From assembly GCF_000411255.1 (NCBI RefSeq), contig NZ_KE150413.1:2084580-2148579 (forward strand): a DNA stretch of 64,000 bases, in the 5' to 3' direction. Below are positions 1 to 9,361 of the stretch, one piece after another. The notes under the pieces were generated by a model. It saw only the letters and a program-made list of their open reading frames with translations. It was not told the origin of the DNA and did not search any database. The stretch is from Paenibacillus sp. HGH0039 (GTDB lineage: Bacteria > Bacillota > Bacilli > Paenibacillales > NBRC-103111). The position numbers and the translations under genes are program-made. Each line of letters begins with the position of its first letter. Within the stretch, counting starts at the first letter, position 1.

Positions 1-10
1 TCCTGAGGAG

Positions 11-42
11 CAGACCGGACCGCGAGAGCGGTCTGTTTTTTT
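11..42 (+). terminator. Intrinsic terminator of an upstream gene
   Basis: A 7-bp stem (CAGACCG pairing with CGGTCTG) is followed by a run of seven T. It ends a transcript entering from the left edge of the window. Confidence 0.8.
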
Positions 43-127
43 AGTTGCCGGTCGTATAATCAGGGCTTAACAAAAATACCAAATAAAGGTATTATAGAAT
101 CATCTAATCAGGGATGTGATCTTCATA

Positions 128-619
128 ATGGTTACCGACACGGTAGCGGGGCTGCTTTTATTCGGGGTCGTGGCCTGGAAGTCGTATCAAGCTCGGAAGG
201 CGTTTAAGAAGGTAGGGATTGTGGTGGCGAAGGGCCCGATGTATCCTCTCGAATTCTGGATTTTTGCCGCCGGTATGATTATTCTTTTTTGGATCTTCGG
301 TAAGCTGAGTTTGTGGTTTGCCGCATTTTCCGGCTTTGTGTTCTATCTGGAATGGCTTAAACGTTTTTATTTGGGCACGGAGGGGCTCAAGGCCGGGACG
401 AAATTTTACGAGCGCAGCAGGCTGATCACGTACGAGGTCGCGGAAGGAAACGGCCCCGTGATCGATATTATCGTAGCGGGCGCGATGGACCCTGTCCGGC
501 TGTCCTGCAAGGAGCGAGATTTTGCCATCCTGAAGGAGCAGATCGTCCGGTATTTCGAAGAGAAGCCGGATGGCCCTCAGACGGCGGACACGGGAAGAGG
601 GAAGATTTCCGCGGTGTGA
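128..619 (+). CDS. Hypothetical membrane protein, 163 aa
   Basis: I do not recognise this family. The first half is hydrophobic, with about three candidate membrane segments near residues 6-18, 40-58 and 62-78. The second half is hydrophilic and cytosolic-looking, with a charged tail. That arrangement resembles small two- or three-helix membrane proteins carrying a PH-like domain, but this is only a resemblance. The ATG at 128 is preferred over an in-frame GTG at 116 because the AGGGAT purine stretch lies about 12 bases before it; the GTG has no usable ribosome binding site. It is monocistronic, between the terminator at 11-42 and the one at 655-706. Confidence 0.6.
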   Translation: MVTDTVAGLLLFGVVAWKSYQARKAFKKVGIVVAKGPMYPLEFWIFAAGMIILFWIFGKLSLWFAAFSGFVFYLEWLKRFYLGTEGLKAGTKFYERSRLITYEVAEGNGPVIDIIVAGAMDPVRLSCKERDFAILKEQIVRYFEEKPDGPQTADTGRGKISAV

Positions 620-654
620 GATGGGGAAGCATGTAACGGGAAAGCAGATAGGAA

Positions 655-712
655 AAAACGTCCTGCAGTTGACCGGTGAGAGTTCGGGGTCGCTGCAGGA
701 CGTTTTATTTTT
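655..712. terminator. Bidirectional terminator between convergent genes
   Basis: A 14-bp inverted repeat (655-668 with 693-706) has an A-run on one side and a T-rich tail on the other. It can stop the gene ending at 619 on the plus strand and the dehydrogenase ending at 744 on the minus strand. Confidence 0.8.
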
Positions 713-743
713 TAACGGAAGGCCGTTGTTTTTCGCCTTAGGG

Positions 744-2210
744 TCAGTAAAGGCCGAGCGAGATGTATTTGATCTCTACGTACTCCTCGATCCCGTATTT
801 GCCGCCTTCCCGGCCGAGGCCGCTTTCTTTCATGCCTCCGAACGGGGCTTGGGCGGAAGAAGGCAGGCCGTCGTTTACGCCGACGATGCCGTACTGAAGC
901 CGTTCGGCGAGGCGGATGGCGTGATTGATGTTGGATGTGAACACGTAGGACGCGAGCCCGAAAGGAGAATCGTTCGCCTGCCGGACGGCATCGTCCGGAT
1001 CGGTAAATTCCACGATCGGCGCAACAGGTCCGAACGTTTCTTCCTTCATGATCAGCATAGAGCCGGTTACGCCCGTAAGCAGAGTCGGCTCGAAAAAGTA
1101 GCCGGCATGCTCAGGCACTTCCTTCCGGCTGCCGCCCGTAATGACGGTTGCTCCGCGTTCCACGGCATCCGACACATGCTTCTGAATCTTGTTTAGGCCG
1201 TCTTCGTCAATGACGGGCCCGATTGCGGAGTCCGGGTCCATGCCGTCGCCTACCTTCAGGGCCCGGATTTTGTCCGCCAGCAGGTTTTCGAACGCTGCGC
1301 GGATGCCCTTCTGGACGTAAATCCGGTTGGCGCATACGCAGGTTTGTCCGGCATTGCGGAACTTCGACAGCAAGGTCTGCTCGGCGGCCAGTTCTACGTC
1401 GGCATCGTCCAGCACAATCACCGGGGCGTGTCCGCCCAGCTCCAGCGATATTTTCTTCATCGTATCGGCGGAAGCGCGCATAATGTGCTTGCCGACCTCC
1501 GTCGATCCGGTGAAGGTCACTTTAGCCACCCGGGAGTCCGCAAACAGCGTATCGCCGATCACGGAGGCTTCTCCGGTCACGATGTTGAGTACCCCGGCGG
1601 GTATTCCGGCTTCTTCGGCCAGCTTGGCCATGTACAGCGCCGTTAACGGCGTCTGCTCCGCGGGCTTGACGATGCAGGTGCAGCCTGCCGCGAGCGCCGG
1701 ACCTACCTTGCGCGTGATCATGGCGGCGGGGAAATTCCAAGGCGTGATCGCGGCCACGACACCGACGGGCTGACGAAGGACAAACATCCGCTTGCCCGAG
1801 CTGGTTGCCGGGATGATGTCCCCGTAAAGCCGCTTGGCTTCCTCGGCATACCAGGATATGAAGCTGGCCGCGTAGGTGATTTCGCCTTTGGCTTCGGATA
1901 ACGGCTTGCCCTGTTCGGCTGTCATCGTTTCGGCCAGGTCTTCCTGATGCCGCATCAGCAGGTGGTACCAGCGCATCAGTATATCGGAACGCTCGTAAGC
2001 GGATAAAGTGCTCCAGGATTGAAAAGCGGCATGGGCCGCTTCGATAGCGGCCTTCGTTTCGGCTTCTCCCGAATCCGGTACGGTCGCAATTTCGCCCAGA
2101 GTGGAAGGGTTAACGACCGAAATCGTCTTGCCGCTGTCCGCTTCGATCCATTGGCCGTTCACGTAATTCAGCCAGCATTCGGAAGCGCTGCCGGAAGTTG
2201 TCGTAGTCAT
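744..2210 (-). CDS. gabD: NAD(P)-dependent succinate-semialdehyde dehydrogenase (aldehyde dehydrogenase family)
   Basis: A 488-residue aldehyde dehydrogenase, the usual length of the family. It oxidises an aldehyde, probably succinate semialdehyde, to the acid in the cytosol. Visible motifs are TPWNFP (active-site loop), FTGSTEVGK (cofactor binding), ELGGHAP with the general-base Glu near residue 257, and GQTCVCANR with the catalytic Cys near 291. The double-Cys motif and the C-terminal APFGGMKESGLGREGG are typical of GabD enzymes, and the sequence closely resembles what I recall of Bacillus subtilis GabD. The ATG at 2210 follows a strong AAGGAGGAG site; the open frame extends 35 codons further upstream, but that extension has no ribosome binding site. 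It stands alone without other GABA genes, so the physiological substrate is inferred. Confidence 0.88.
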   Translation of the reverse strand: MTTTTSGSASECWLNYVNGQWIEADSGKTISVVNPSTLGEIATVPDSGEAETKAAIEAAHAAFQSWSTLSAYERSDILMRWYHLLMRHQEDLAETMTAEQGKPLSEAKGEITYAASFISWYAEEAKRLYGDIIPATSSGKRMFVLRQPVGVVAAITPWNFPAAMITRKVGPALAAGCTCIVKPAEQTPLTALYMAKLAEEAGIPAGVLNIVTGEASVIGDTLFADSRVAKVTFTGSTEVGKHIMRASADTMKKISLELGGHAPVIVLDDADVELAAEQTLLSKFRNAGQTCVCANRIYVQKGIRAAFENLLADKIRALKVGDGMDPDSAIGPVIDEDGLNKIQKHVSDAVERGATVITGGSRKEVPEHAGYFFEPTLLTGVTGSMLIMKEETFGPVAPIVEFTDPDDAVRQANDSPFGLASYVFTSNINHAIRLAERLQYGIVGVNDGLPSSAQAPFGGMKESGLGREGGKYGIEEYVEIKYISLGLY

Positions 2211-2691
2211 GAAGATCTCCTCCTTTTTGTTACGAAAAAAAGCTAACACAGTAAAAAAGGCGCAAAATCGCCCTTTCGGAAAAACGCAGATGTAGTGAAT
2301 ACCGGGCAAATGCAAGCAGTCGGAGCCCGTAAAGCTTTTCGCTAACCGGTATCCTTAATTTATTATACCCCTTCCCAAAGCCGATCGCACACAGGGCCTC
2401 CTACGGCTTCTATTTTAGTGTTATGACGAGTTTGCAGTAGAGAGACAGCCCGTGGAAAATGCCTCTTCATCCCGAGAGTGATTAGGGGATTTTATCGGCA
2501 GCGGCCGTTCCTTTCCATATTGCGGGTATCAGCGGCAGCCAAAACGGGTATCTATGAAAGGAGGCTTTTACCGTAAATCGGTAAGGCGCCCGGCAGGACT
2601 TTGAGCACATAAGCGCGGGTTTTACCGGAACTGTCAACACGCTCTCGTCACGAGAGACCGAACAAGATTGAACGGAAGGAAGGGTGAGATC
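2211..2691. other. Divergent intergenic region between gabD-like and fumC-like genes
   Basis: This 481-base gap separates two divergent genes. On the minus strand it holds the gabD leader, with a hairpin and T-run at 2253-2277 (possible attenuator). On the fumC side I see only two small hairpins: TACCG/CGGTA at 2569-2583 and CTCTCG/CGAGAG at 2642-2656. No convincing promoter or riboswitch was recognised. Confidence 0.4.
2253..2277 (-). promoter_or_regulatory. Possible attenuator hairpin in the gabD leader
   Basis: Read on the minus strand, AAAG, a bulged G and GGCG pair with CGCC and CTTT, followed by six T. It lies about 45 bases upstream of the gabD-like start. It could be a leader attenuator or the terminator of an unseen short transcript. 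Weak evidence. Confidence 0.3.
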
Positions 2692-4104
2692 ATGACCGAA
2701 CAACAACCATCCATGGAGAAAAATACGAAGCGGCGCACCGCCGGCGATTCTCTGGGTCAGGTTCAGCTCCCGGCCGATGCCTATTACGGAGCCCAGACTC
2801 AGCGCGCGGTTTTGAATTTCCCGATCAGCGGATACCGTCTGCCGAGGGAGTTTATTAAAGCCCAGGGCATTATTAAAGCGTCGGCCGCTGCCGTACATAA
2901 AGAACTGGGCGAGCTGGACGGCGAGATCGCAGATGCCATCCTGGCGGCGGCGGACGAAGTGATCGAAGGGCGCTGGGACAGCCAGTTTGTCGTCGACGCT
3001 TTTCAAGCCGGGGCGGGAACGTCGCAAAACATGAACGCCAACGAGGTGATCGCCAATGTTGCGCTGGAGAAACTCGGACTGGAACGCGACCGCAAGGACA
3101 AGATCCATCCCAATGATCATGTGAACAAAAGCCAGTCGACCAACGATACGATTCCGACGGCCATTTGCATTTCCGTGCACGAATCCGTGGAGCGGAAGCT
3201 CCTGCCCGCGCTGGATAAGCTAATCGGCGAGCTCACGAACAAGTCGAGGGAGTTCCATTCGGTCGTAAAATCGGGCCGCACCCATTTGCAGGACGCGGTT
3301 CCGCTCCGCCTGGGACAGGAGTTCGAAGGCTACGCGGCCACGATCGGCCAGATGCGAAAACAGCTGGAGCAGGCCGCGGACGGCCTCCTGGAGCTGGGCA
3401 TCGGCGGCAATGCCGTCGGCACGGGAGTGAACTCCCATCCCGAATATGCCGCCAGGATGGTGGCGGAGATCGGCCGCCGCACGGGCACGCCTTACCGGCA
3501 GGCTCCCAGCCGGTTCGCCTTTATGCAGAACCCGTCGGCGGCTTTGCGCGTAAGCGGACTTCTCAGGGATGTGGCTGTGCATCTGATCAAGCTGTCCAGT
3601 GATATCCGCCTGCTTAATTCCGGCCCGCAGACGGGCCTTGCCGAAATCCGGCTGCCTGCCGTGCAGCCCGGCTCTTCCATTATGCCGGGCAAGGTTAACC
3701 CGGTCCTGCCGGAGATGCTGTATATGGTCTGCTGCCAGGTCATCGGCAACGACACGGCCGTTCAGACGGCGATGATAGGCAGCCAGCTTGAAATCAACGT
3801 CATGATGCCGGTCATCGCCCACAATGTTTTGCAATCGGCACACATTTTAAGCACTGCGGCGGAAGCGTTCTGCGAACGCTGCGTGAAAGGAATCGAAGCC
3901 GATGAGGAGCAGTGCCGCTACTGGATGGATCGCAGCTTGTCCCTGGTAACGATGCTGAATCCGATTATCGGCTACGACAAAGCGGCCGAGATTGCCAAGG
4001 AGTCGCTGAAAACGCAGAAGCCGCTTCGTCAGCTTGTCGTCGAGAAGGCGATATTAACCGAGGAGGAGTGGGAGCGGATTGTCCAGAACAGTCTTTCCGA
4101 ATAA
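2692..4104 (+). CDS. fumC: Class II fumarate hydratase (fumarase/aspartase superfamily)
   Basis: A 470-residue member of the class II fumarase/aspartase superfamily; it most likely hydrates fumarate to malate in the TCA cycle as a cytosolic homotetramer. The superfamily signature GSSIMPGKVNP lies near residues 326-336 and contains the catalytic serine loop. SGRTHLQDAVP, the STNDTIP block and the TALN/GYDKAAEIA-like C-terminal block are also present. The PGK form of the signature and the MVCCQVIGND block favour fumarase; aspartate ammonia-lyase remains possible because the following residues (VLPEML) are aspartase-like. The ATG at 2692 follows GGAAGGAAGGGTGA. A strong terminator follows at 4148. 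Confidence 0.75.
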   Translation: MTEQQPSMEKNTKRRTAGDSLGQVQLPADAYYGAQTQRAVLNFPISGYRLPREFIKAQGIIKASAAAVHKELGELDGEIADAILAAADEVIEGRWDSQFVVDAFQAGAGTSQNMNANEVIANVALEKLGLERDRKDKIHPNDHVNKSQSTNDTIPTAICISVHESVERKLLPALDKLIGELTNKSREFHSVVKSGRTHLQDAVPLRLGQEFEGYAATIGQMRKQLEQAADGLLELGIGGNAVGTGVNSHPEYAARMVAEIGRRTGTPYRQAPSRFAFMQNPSAALRVSGLLRDVAVHLIKLSSDIRLLNSGPQTGLAEIRLPAVQPGSSIMPGKVNPVLPEMLYMVCCQVIGNDTAVQTAMIGSQLEINVMMPVIAHNVLQSAHILSTAAEAFCERCVKGIEADEEQCRYWMDRSLSLVTMLNPIIGYDKAAEIAKESLKTQKPLRQLVVEKAILTEEEWERIVQNSLSE

Positions 4105-4147
4105 AAGATGACGCCGCCCGCTTGGGAATTCAGACAGGCTGGCCGAA

Positions 4148-4199
4148 AAAAAGTCCCGGCTCGTGCACGCAGGATCCTGCGCGAGCCGGGACTTTTTTT
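4148..4199 (+). terminator. Terminator of the fumarase gene
   Basis: A long stem of more than 12 bp (AAGTCCCGGCTCG pairing with CGAGCCGGGACTT) with an inner palindrome is followed by a T-run. The A-run before it means it can also work on the minus strand. Confidence 0.9.
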
Positions 4200-4334
4200 A
4201 TGAAATAAATAGGGAACGGGGCGGGGGAAAACGTTTGTGTTCCTTGGCTGCCGGTTTCCGTCGTCACCCCGTGCGGTTCAAACGGTTGTAGCGGCGTAAA
4301 ACGTACTTCTTGTAAGCCGTCGTGCCGTACAGCT

Positions 4335-5477
4335 TTAAATGTAGTTTAGCCCTGCCGTATACGGGAAAGGGAGCGGGAAGACGGACCGGAGCTCTTCCTG
4401 CCACTGGGCAGGCGCAATCCGGACCATGGCGTCCGGATTGAACAGCAGCTCCATCCAGTCGTCCACGCTTAGGAGAAGATCCGGCAGTCCGGGCAGCGTC
4501 AGCCGTACGCCGCCTTCTCCGGTTTCGCGTACGCCGAGCCGCTCACCGAGCCTGCTCCCGCTCTGTTCGTCCAGGTAGGGACGGAGCTGTCTCAGCAGAA
4601 GCTGCGCGTCCGTCACGAGAAGGGTGCCTTCATTCCGGCTTTCTTCCGACGGGAAACTTCGCAGGGCTTCGTGCAGTCCCGTTTCATAAAACGGGACCGC
4701 CGCTTGAAACTCGGCCAGCTCCAGCTGAGCGGTAAGACCGGCGAGGAGCCGGGCGGCCGCTTCGGGTTCGCCGGCCCACTCGATCAGCCGGGGGAACCGC
4801 GTGGACGTCACGGCCGGGTCCGGCACGGCCGCGACGATAAAGGCCGCGAGCTCGCCGACCTTCTCGGCGATCCACGTCTCGTGCCGCAGCTTCAGGCAGC
4901 TGGCGTAAGCACGCGCGTCGATCAGGCTGCCGAGATCCCACGGGCTCTGCTCGAAAGCCGAGCGGCGGGCGGCGGCCAGTCTGCTCATGGCCGGCAGGTC
5001 GCCCCGCTCGTAGGGCCGCAATCGGTAGCCCCCTGCGGACTCATCCGCCTGCAGGGGAGCAACGCCGCCCAGCGCATAGCGGCGGAGGGAGCCGAACGGC
5101 CGGCAGCCTGCGCGGGTGTAGAGGGAGCGGCCGCCGGAGACGAGCAGCAGGGAGCCGCCCGAACGCGCCACCTGCCCGCGGGCGGCGGCGAACAGTTCGC
5201 CCGCGATGCCTTGTCCGCGGCTTTCCGGGTGCGTGCACACGGAGCCCAGCGAGTAGACGGCAAGCCGTGCGGGACCGATGCGGATGACAGACGGGAGCAG
5301 GCCCATGAAGGCGACGAGCCGCCCGTTTTCGAAAGCTCCTACGGATTGGGAATGTAGAGCGGAGAAGAGGAACGGGAACCCCTCCGCCATCGAAATCTGC
5401 TCGGAATCCCGGAAAATCGAATCCGCCAAATCGGCGGCCTCCCGCATCTCTTCCTGGTTGACAAGCCGGATGTTCAT
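4335..5477 (-). CDS. Eis-like GNAT N-acetyltransferase with C-terminal SCP2-type domain
   Basis: A 380-residue protein with an N-terminal GNAT fold; SRGQGIAGEL near residue 85 is the acetyl-CoA pyrophosphate-binding motif A. A second GNAT-like middle part follows, and the C-terminal region (LLSVDDWMELLFNPD...) resembles the sterol-carrier-like domain of Eis proteins. Eis-type enzymes acetylate amines, including aminoglycosides and protein lysines; the substrate here is unknown. I chose the ATG at 5477, which has AAAGGAT about 10 bases upstream. An in-frame ATG at 5489 is possible but abuts the purine run. The neighbour at 5773 is divergent. Confidence 0.78.
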   Translation of the reverse strand: MNIRLVNQEEMREAADLADSIFRDSEQISMAEGFPFLFSALHSQSVGAFENGRLVAFMGLLPSVIRIGPARLAVYSLGSVCTHPESRGQGIAGELFAAARGQVARSGGSLLLVSGGRSLYTRAGCRPFGSLRRYALGGVAPLQADESAGGYRLRPYERGDLPAMSRLAAARRSAFEQSPWDLGSLIDARAYASCLKLRHETWIAEKVGELAAFIVAAVPDPAVTSTRFPRLIEWAGEPEAAARLLAGLTAQLELAEFQAAVPFYETGLHEALRSFPSEESRNEGTLLVTDAQLLLRQLRPYLDEQSGSRLGERLGVRETGEGGVRLTLPGLPDLLLSVDDWMELLFNPDAMVRIAPAQWQEELRSVFPLPFPYTAGLNYI

Positions 5478-5772
5478 GTAAATATTCATCCTTTCCGCCG
5501 TTTTTAACGGTTTTCTCTATTATAGAAAATGCCCGGGCGCAAAGGCAGGTAAAATTTACAAATTAGTCATAATTTCTAACCGGCCGCTAAGAAGCGGACT
5601 TGGCTGTCCGGACGCCGCGTTCAGCTTGTGAGGCTTTAACGCCGATAAGAACGTTCTATATATTGGTTAGCGAAGAAAAGGAAAATTAAGGTATAATAAC
5701 CTCGGTATCCTCTTCATTTCATTAGAGTCGGATCGGAATTTAGGCAAGATTATGGTACGGGGAGAGCTGGGG

Positions 5773-6477
5773 ATGAAACTGCGCTGGAGAGGGCTGGCAT
5801 ACGGCCTTGGAGCTGCTGCGATTGCAGGCGGGATTTGGTTGTTTACCTCGGATTACGAAGTGAGAAAAGAAGGGACGGCCCGTAAAATAAGCGCGGAACA
5901 GGCGCCTTCAGCCGAAGCGATTATCGTGCTTGGAGCAAAAGTCCATCCGGACGGGCGGCTTTCGGATATGTTAAAGGACCGGATGATCACGGCCGCGGAG
6001 CTGTATGAGAGCGGAAAGGCGGACAAAATCCTCGTGTCCGGCGATCATGGAACACTCGGCTATAACGAAGTAGGGGCGATGAAAAATTTTCTGCTCGAGC
6101 GGGGGATTGCGGAAGAGCGCATTTTTATGGATCATGCCGGTTTTAATACGTATGAGTCCATGTACCGGGCCAAGGCTATTTTTCAGATCCGCAAAGCCAT
6201 CGTCGTCACTCAAGATTACCATCTGGCGCGGGCGCTGTATGACGCGGAGGGACTCGGCGTTGAAGCGTACGGCGTGGCGGCGGATCGCCAGGAATACCGG
6301 GGCATGGCGAAATTCAAGGCCCGCGAAATGGCGGCGAGAAGCAAAGATTTCGCTTTGATCCGGTTCTTCAAACCGCAGCCGACTTACTTGGGGGAAGTAA
6401 TTCCCATTACCGGTGACGGCCGGGCGACCGAAGATTCCTGGCTGATCGAGGAGGCGGTGTGGCGGCCCAATGCCTGA
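5773..6477 (+). CDS. YdcF/SanA/ElyC family membrane protein (DUF218)
   Basis: A 234-residue protein with one N-terminal membrane segment (about residues 8-24) and a DUF218 domain from about residue 47 (AEAIIVLGAKVHPDG). VSGDHG, FNTYES and VTQDYHLARAL are the characteristic conserved motifs of the family. SanA/ElyC relatives affect cell-envelope integrity and peptidoglycan precursor metabolism; the biochemical activity is not established. The ATG at 5773 follows GGGGAG at a spacing of 8, better than the ATG at 5752. A consensus -10 box TATAAT lies at 5692-5697 with a poor -35. Confidence 0.78.
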   Translation: MKLRWRGLAYGLGAAAIAGGIWLFTSDYEVRKEGTARKISAEQAPSAEAIIVLGAKVHPDGRLSDMLKDRMITAAELYESGKADKILVSGDHGTLGYNEVGAMKNFLLERGIAEERIFMDHAGFNTYESMYRAKAIFQIRKAIVVTQDYHLARALYDAEGLGVEAYGVAADRQEYRGMAKFKAREMAARSKDFALIRFFKPQPTYLGEVIPITGDGRATEDSWLIEEAVWRPNA

Positions 6478-6511
6478 GAATACGGTCAGGCACAGATATC
6501 GGCACCAACGG

Positions 6512-6539
6512 AAAAAGCGCCTCTTACGGGCGCTTTTTT
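6512..6539. terminator. Bidirectional terminator between convergent genes
   Basis: AAAAAGCGCC and GGGCGCTTTTTT form a stem with a TCTTAC loop. It lies between the YdcF-type gene and the stop codon of the minus-strand SgrR-like gene, and suits both. Confidence 0.85.
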
Positions 6540-8413
6540 CAGTGAATCGTCCTGAACGTGGAGCTTATGTCCGCAGAGGCTGTATGTCCGGCAAGCGGAT
6601 CTTGCGGCTCGAACCAGATGTGACGGTAATCGATATGGCCGAAGGCGTTCAGTCTTAGCCCGCGTACGCTTTTGTGGTAAGTGGTCTGCATTCTCCGGTG
6701 ATAGAGGAAATGGATCGCGCTGTCCTCCGTGAGAAGGGATTCCAGCTTATCGAAAAGGTCCAGCCGCTTGCGGGGATCGGGCTCGGCAAGCAGTTTGCCC
6801 ACTCTCCGGCTCAGCTCCGCGCGCAGCGGGTCGTCGAACATGCGCCGGATCGACCCTTCCTCCTGCATGAAAAGCTCCAGCAAAGAGAGCGTCTCGCTTT
6901 CGTCCAATACGACTTCATACAGAACGAGATCGGCCTCATCCATGACATCGGGTGTGAGGAATTCATCCCGCTCATGGAGCACCACCTTGATGTGGAGTCC
7001 GGCTTTAAGGCAGCGGTTTACGATCCAGTCGATGTCTTCGTACGTTTTGTATGAATCTTTGCAGTGGAGGGTCAGTTCGGTTCCGGCGTAGGCGGAGGAG
7101 AACGGAATACCGGCGCTTTCTTTCTCCTTCTCCTCCAGGTAAGGGTTACAACCTACCTGCAGGCTTTTATCGGGCAAAAAGCTCGCGGCCGCAATGGCGC
7201 GGCTCTCTCCCAATTCTTCGACCATCGCGCAAGCTTGAATCACGGAACGCACGTACCGGCGGAGTCCAGCGTCTTGCAAGGGGCCTTCCTTGCGGCGGTT
7301 GAACGAAAGAAGCGCACACCCCGAGGAAATGCATTCCACCGCCTGCCAGTCATGCTGGGGTTTGGAGCCGGGCGCATAAGGGGCACGCTGGACCATATTG
7401 CAGGCGTCCGTCATTACAACCAGTTCCGGTGAATCGCGGAGCAGAATGTGCTCGACGACATCCAGGAACGGGCGTCCCAGGTAGTAGCGTTCGTTGGCGT
7501 GCAGCAGATACCCGTAGCCGGGTCGGATCTCCAGCCGGAAAGGACCGGTACCGACGGGACAAGTGAAGTAGACCGCGGGGTCCGATTCGCAAAGCTCCCG
7601 GGGCAGAACCGCCGCAGACGGCGAGGTCAGACAGTGCGGGAAAAGCACGTGCGGTTTGTCCAGCACGAACTGGATGGCCATCCGGCTCAGAACGCGGATC
7701 TGCCGGACATCTTCAAGCATCCAGCGCTGGGGCGAGAACACCTCGGGACTCAGCAGCCTGCGGATGGAGTATGCGGCATCGGCCGCTTCCAGTTCCCGGC
7801 CGTGGTGAAAGAGCACGCCTTTGCGCAGGTAGAACGTCCAGATCGTGCACGTTTCATCCGATTCCCAGTGATGGGCGAGACTCGGCACGAAGTCGCCTGC
7901 GGCTCTGTCGTACCGGACGAGGGTATCGAATAACTGCCGGCTTAAATGGACATCATTGGCAAAGAGCAGGGCGGCCGGGTCGAACGTCCGGTAGGTTTTG
8001 TTAATGGGCAGCCGCAGCACGTCGGCGTCCTGTTCCGTGTCTTTCGCCTTGTATCCGAAATAGCGGGAGACATGCTGGAGAAGCTGTTCTTTCATTAAAG
8101 GCGTATCCGCATACTGGTGTATCCACTCGAAAGCGTGCTGATACTGTTCTTTCTCGGCAAATTCGGCCGTTTGCTTCATCAGCATTTCTTCCAGGGTATA
8201 ATGGAAGTGAAGCTCGGATTTGTTCCCTCGGCCGCGGCCGGGAACCCAGGTGATCCAGCCGGCTTCGGACATTTTGCGGATCACGAGTTTGACGTTGCGC
8301 ACCGTGCAGTGGAGCCGTTCGGCCAGTTCCTCCAGGGTGAGGGAGACGGGAAGCCCTTGCGGCACCGCGCTGTACGCTCGGCACAATTCGAGATAATGAT
8401 GCGTAATCTGCAT
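6539..8413 (-). CDS. SgrR-like transcriptional regulator with family 5 solute-binding domain
   Basis: A 624-residue fusion of an N-terminal winged helix (residues about 1-110; LTLEELAERLHCTVRNVKLVIRK and PGRGRGNKS fit the SgrR_N fold) with a family 5 extracellular solute-binding domain that here has no signal peptide and is therefore cytosolic. In this family the binding domain is thought to sense a ligand such as a sugar phosphate or peptide and adjust DNA binding. KVRLSPEVF/WMLEDV-type motifs of peptide-binding proteins are recognisable in the middle. The open frame continues about 300 codons upstream, but that part overlaps the divergent dehydrogenase and has no coding logic; the ATG at 8413 follows AAAGGCGGGAT. 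It may regulate the divergent SDR gene. Confidence 0.78.
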   Translation of the reverse strand: MQITHHYLELCRAYSAVPQGLPVSLTLEELAERLHCTVRNVKLVIRKMSEAGWITWVPGRGRGNKSELHFHYTLEEMLMKQTAEFAEKEQYQHAFEWIHQYADTPLMKEQLLQHVSRYFGYKAKDTEQDADVLRLPINKTYRTFDPAALLFANDVHLSRQLFDTLVRYDRAAGDFVPSLAHHWESDETCTIWTFYLRKGVLFHHGRELEAADAAYSIRRLLSPEVFSPQRWMLEDVRQIRVLSRMAIQFVLDKPHVLFPHCLTSPSAAVLPRELCESDPAVYFTCPVGTGPFRLEIRPGYGYLLHANERYYLGRPFLDVVEHILLRDSPELVVMTDACNMVQRAPYAPGSKPQHDWQAVECISSGCALLSFNRRKEGPLQDAGLRRYVRSVIQACAMVEELGESRAIAAASFLPDKSLQVGCNPYLEEKEKESAGIPFSSAYAGTELTLHCKDSYKTYEDIDWIVNRCLKAGLHIKVVLHERDEFLTPDVMDEADLVLYEVVLDESETLSLLELFMQEEGSIRRMFDDPLRAELSRRVGKLLAEPDPRKRLDLFDKLESLLTEDSAIHFLYHRRMQTTYHKSVRGLRLNAFGHIDYRHIWFEPQDPLAGHTASADISSTFRTIH

Positions 8414-8521
8414 CCCGATCCCGCCTTTACATGAGAATTTTCTCCTGATTATACAAGAAGCGGGTAAGGAGCGAAAGCGAACAGGCTCAAAAATAAATTC
8501 GATTCCGGGAGGGTTTCCTTC

Positions 8522-9274
8522 ATGAAAATAGAGTTTGCCGGCAAAGCCGTTATTGTGACGGGAGCGGCCTCGGGCATCGGCCGCGTAATCGCGCGCCGCT
8601 ATGCCGAGCGAGGAGCGGCCGTCGTCCTGGCGGATACGGACGAGGCCCGCGGAGAAGACAACGCGCGGACGATCCGCGAAGGAGGCGGGGAAGCGCTGTT
8701 CGTTCCGGCGGATATGAGCCGGCCCGGCGACATCGTCCGCCTCATCGATCAGGCAGCCGGGACGTACGGCCCGCTCGGCTGCCTGATCAACAACGCCGGC
8801 GTCTCCGAATGGAAGTCGCCGTACGACTTGACAGTGGAGGAGTGGGACCGCGTCCTCCACACGAATCTGCGCGGCACGTTCCTGTGCGCGCGGGAAGCGG
8901 CGAAGCGGATGCGTGAAACCGGAGGCGGCAGCATCGTGAACATCGCGTCCACGCGGGCGCTGATGTCGGAGCCGTCCTCGGAAGCGTACGCCGCTTCGAA
9001 GGGAGGAATCGCGGCGCTGACGCATGCGCTCGCGATATCGCTGGGCCCGGACGGCATTCGCGTGAACTGCATCAGCCCCGGCTGGATCGAGACCGGGGAC
9101 TACGGGGCGCTGAAGCCGTCCGATCATAAGCAGCACCCTTCGGGCCGCGTCGGCACACCCGACGATGTCGCCAGGGCCTGCTTTTATTTGACGGATCCCG
9201 CGAACGACTTCGTTACCGGAGAGAATCTTGTCATTGACGGAGGCATGACCCGCAAAATGATGTATGAAGAATAG
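8522..9274 (+). CDS. SDR family NAD(P)-dependent oxidoreductase
   Basis: A 250-residue classical short-chain dehydrogenase. It has the Rossmann glycine motif TGAASGIG (residues about 14-21), NNAG near 90, the catalytic Ser in NIASTRA, and YAASK with Tyr155 and Lys159, followed by ISPGWIETG. Asp near residue 38 (LADTDEA) suggests NAD rather than NADP preference. The substrate is unknown. It starts 108 bases from the divergent SgrR-like regulator, which could control it. The ATG at 8522 follows GGGAGGG at an acceptable spacing. A terminator follows immediately. Confidence 0.88.
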   Translation: MKIEFAGKAVIVTGAASGIGRVIARRYAERGAAVVLADTDEARGEDNARTIREGGGEALFVPADMSRPGDIVRLIDQAAGTYGPLGCLINNAGVSEWKSPYDLTVEEWDRVLHTNLRGTFLCAREAAKRMRETGGGSIVNIASTRALMSEPSSEAYAASKGGIAALTHALAISLGPDGIRVNCISPGWIETGDYGALKPSDHKQHPSGRVGTPDDVARACFYLTDPANDFVTGENLVIDGGMTRKMMYEE

Positions 9275-9310
9275 AAAGACCGGAGTTTCTCGCTCCGGTC
9301 TTCGCTTTTT
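9275..9310 (+). terminator. Terminator of the SDR gene
   Basis: AAGACCGGAG pairs with CTCCGGTCTT, followed by CGCTTTTT. The hairpin starts at the stop codon. Confidence 0.85.
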
Positions 9311-9361
9311 ACCCAAATAATTGTAAACTAATAGAGAAGCGGACTTTATACTAAAGTAGAG

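Noticed and set aside
8414-9316. Open 300-codon N-terminal extension of the SgrR-like gene on the minus strand
   Set aside because: It lies opposite the well-supported SDR gene, has no family resemblance, and the ATG at 8413 has its own ribosome binding site and starts at the conserved domain.
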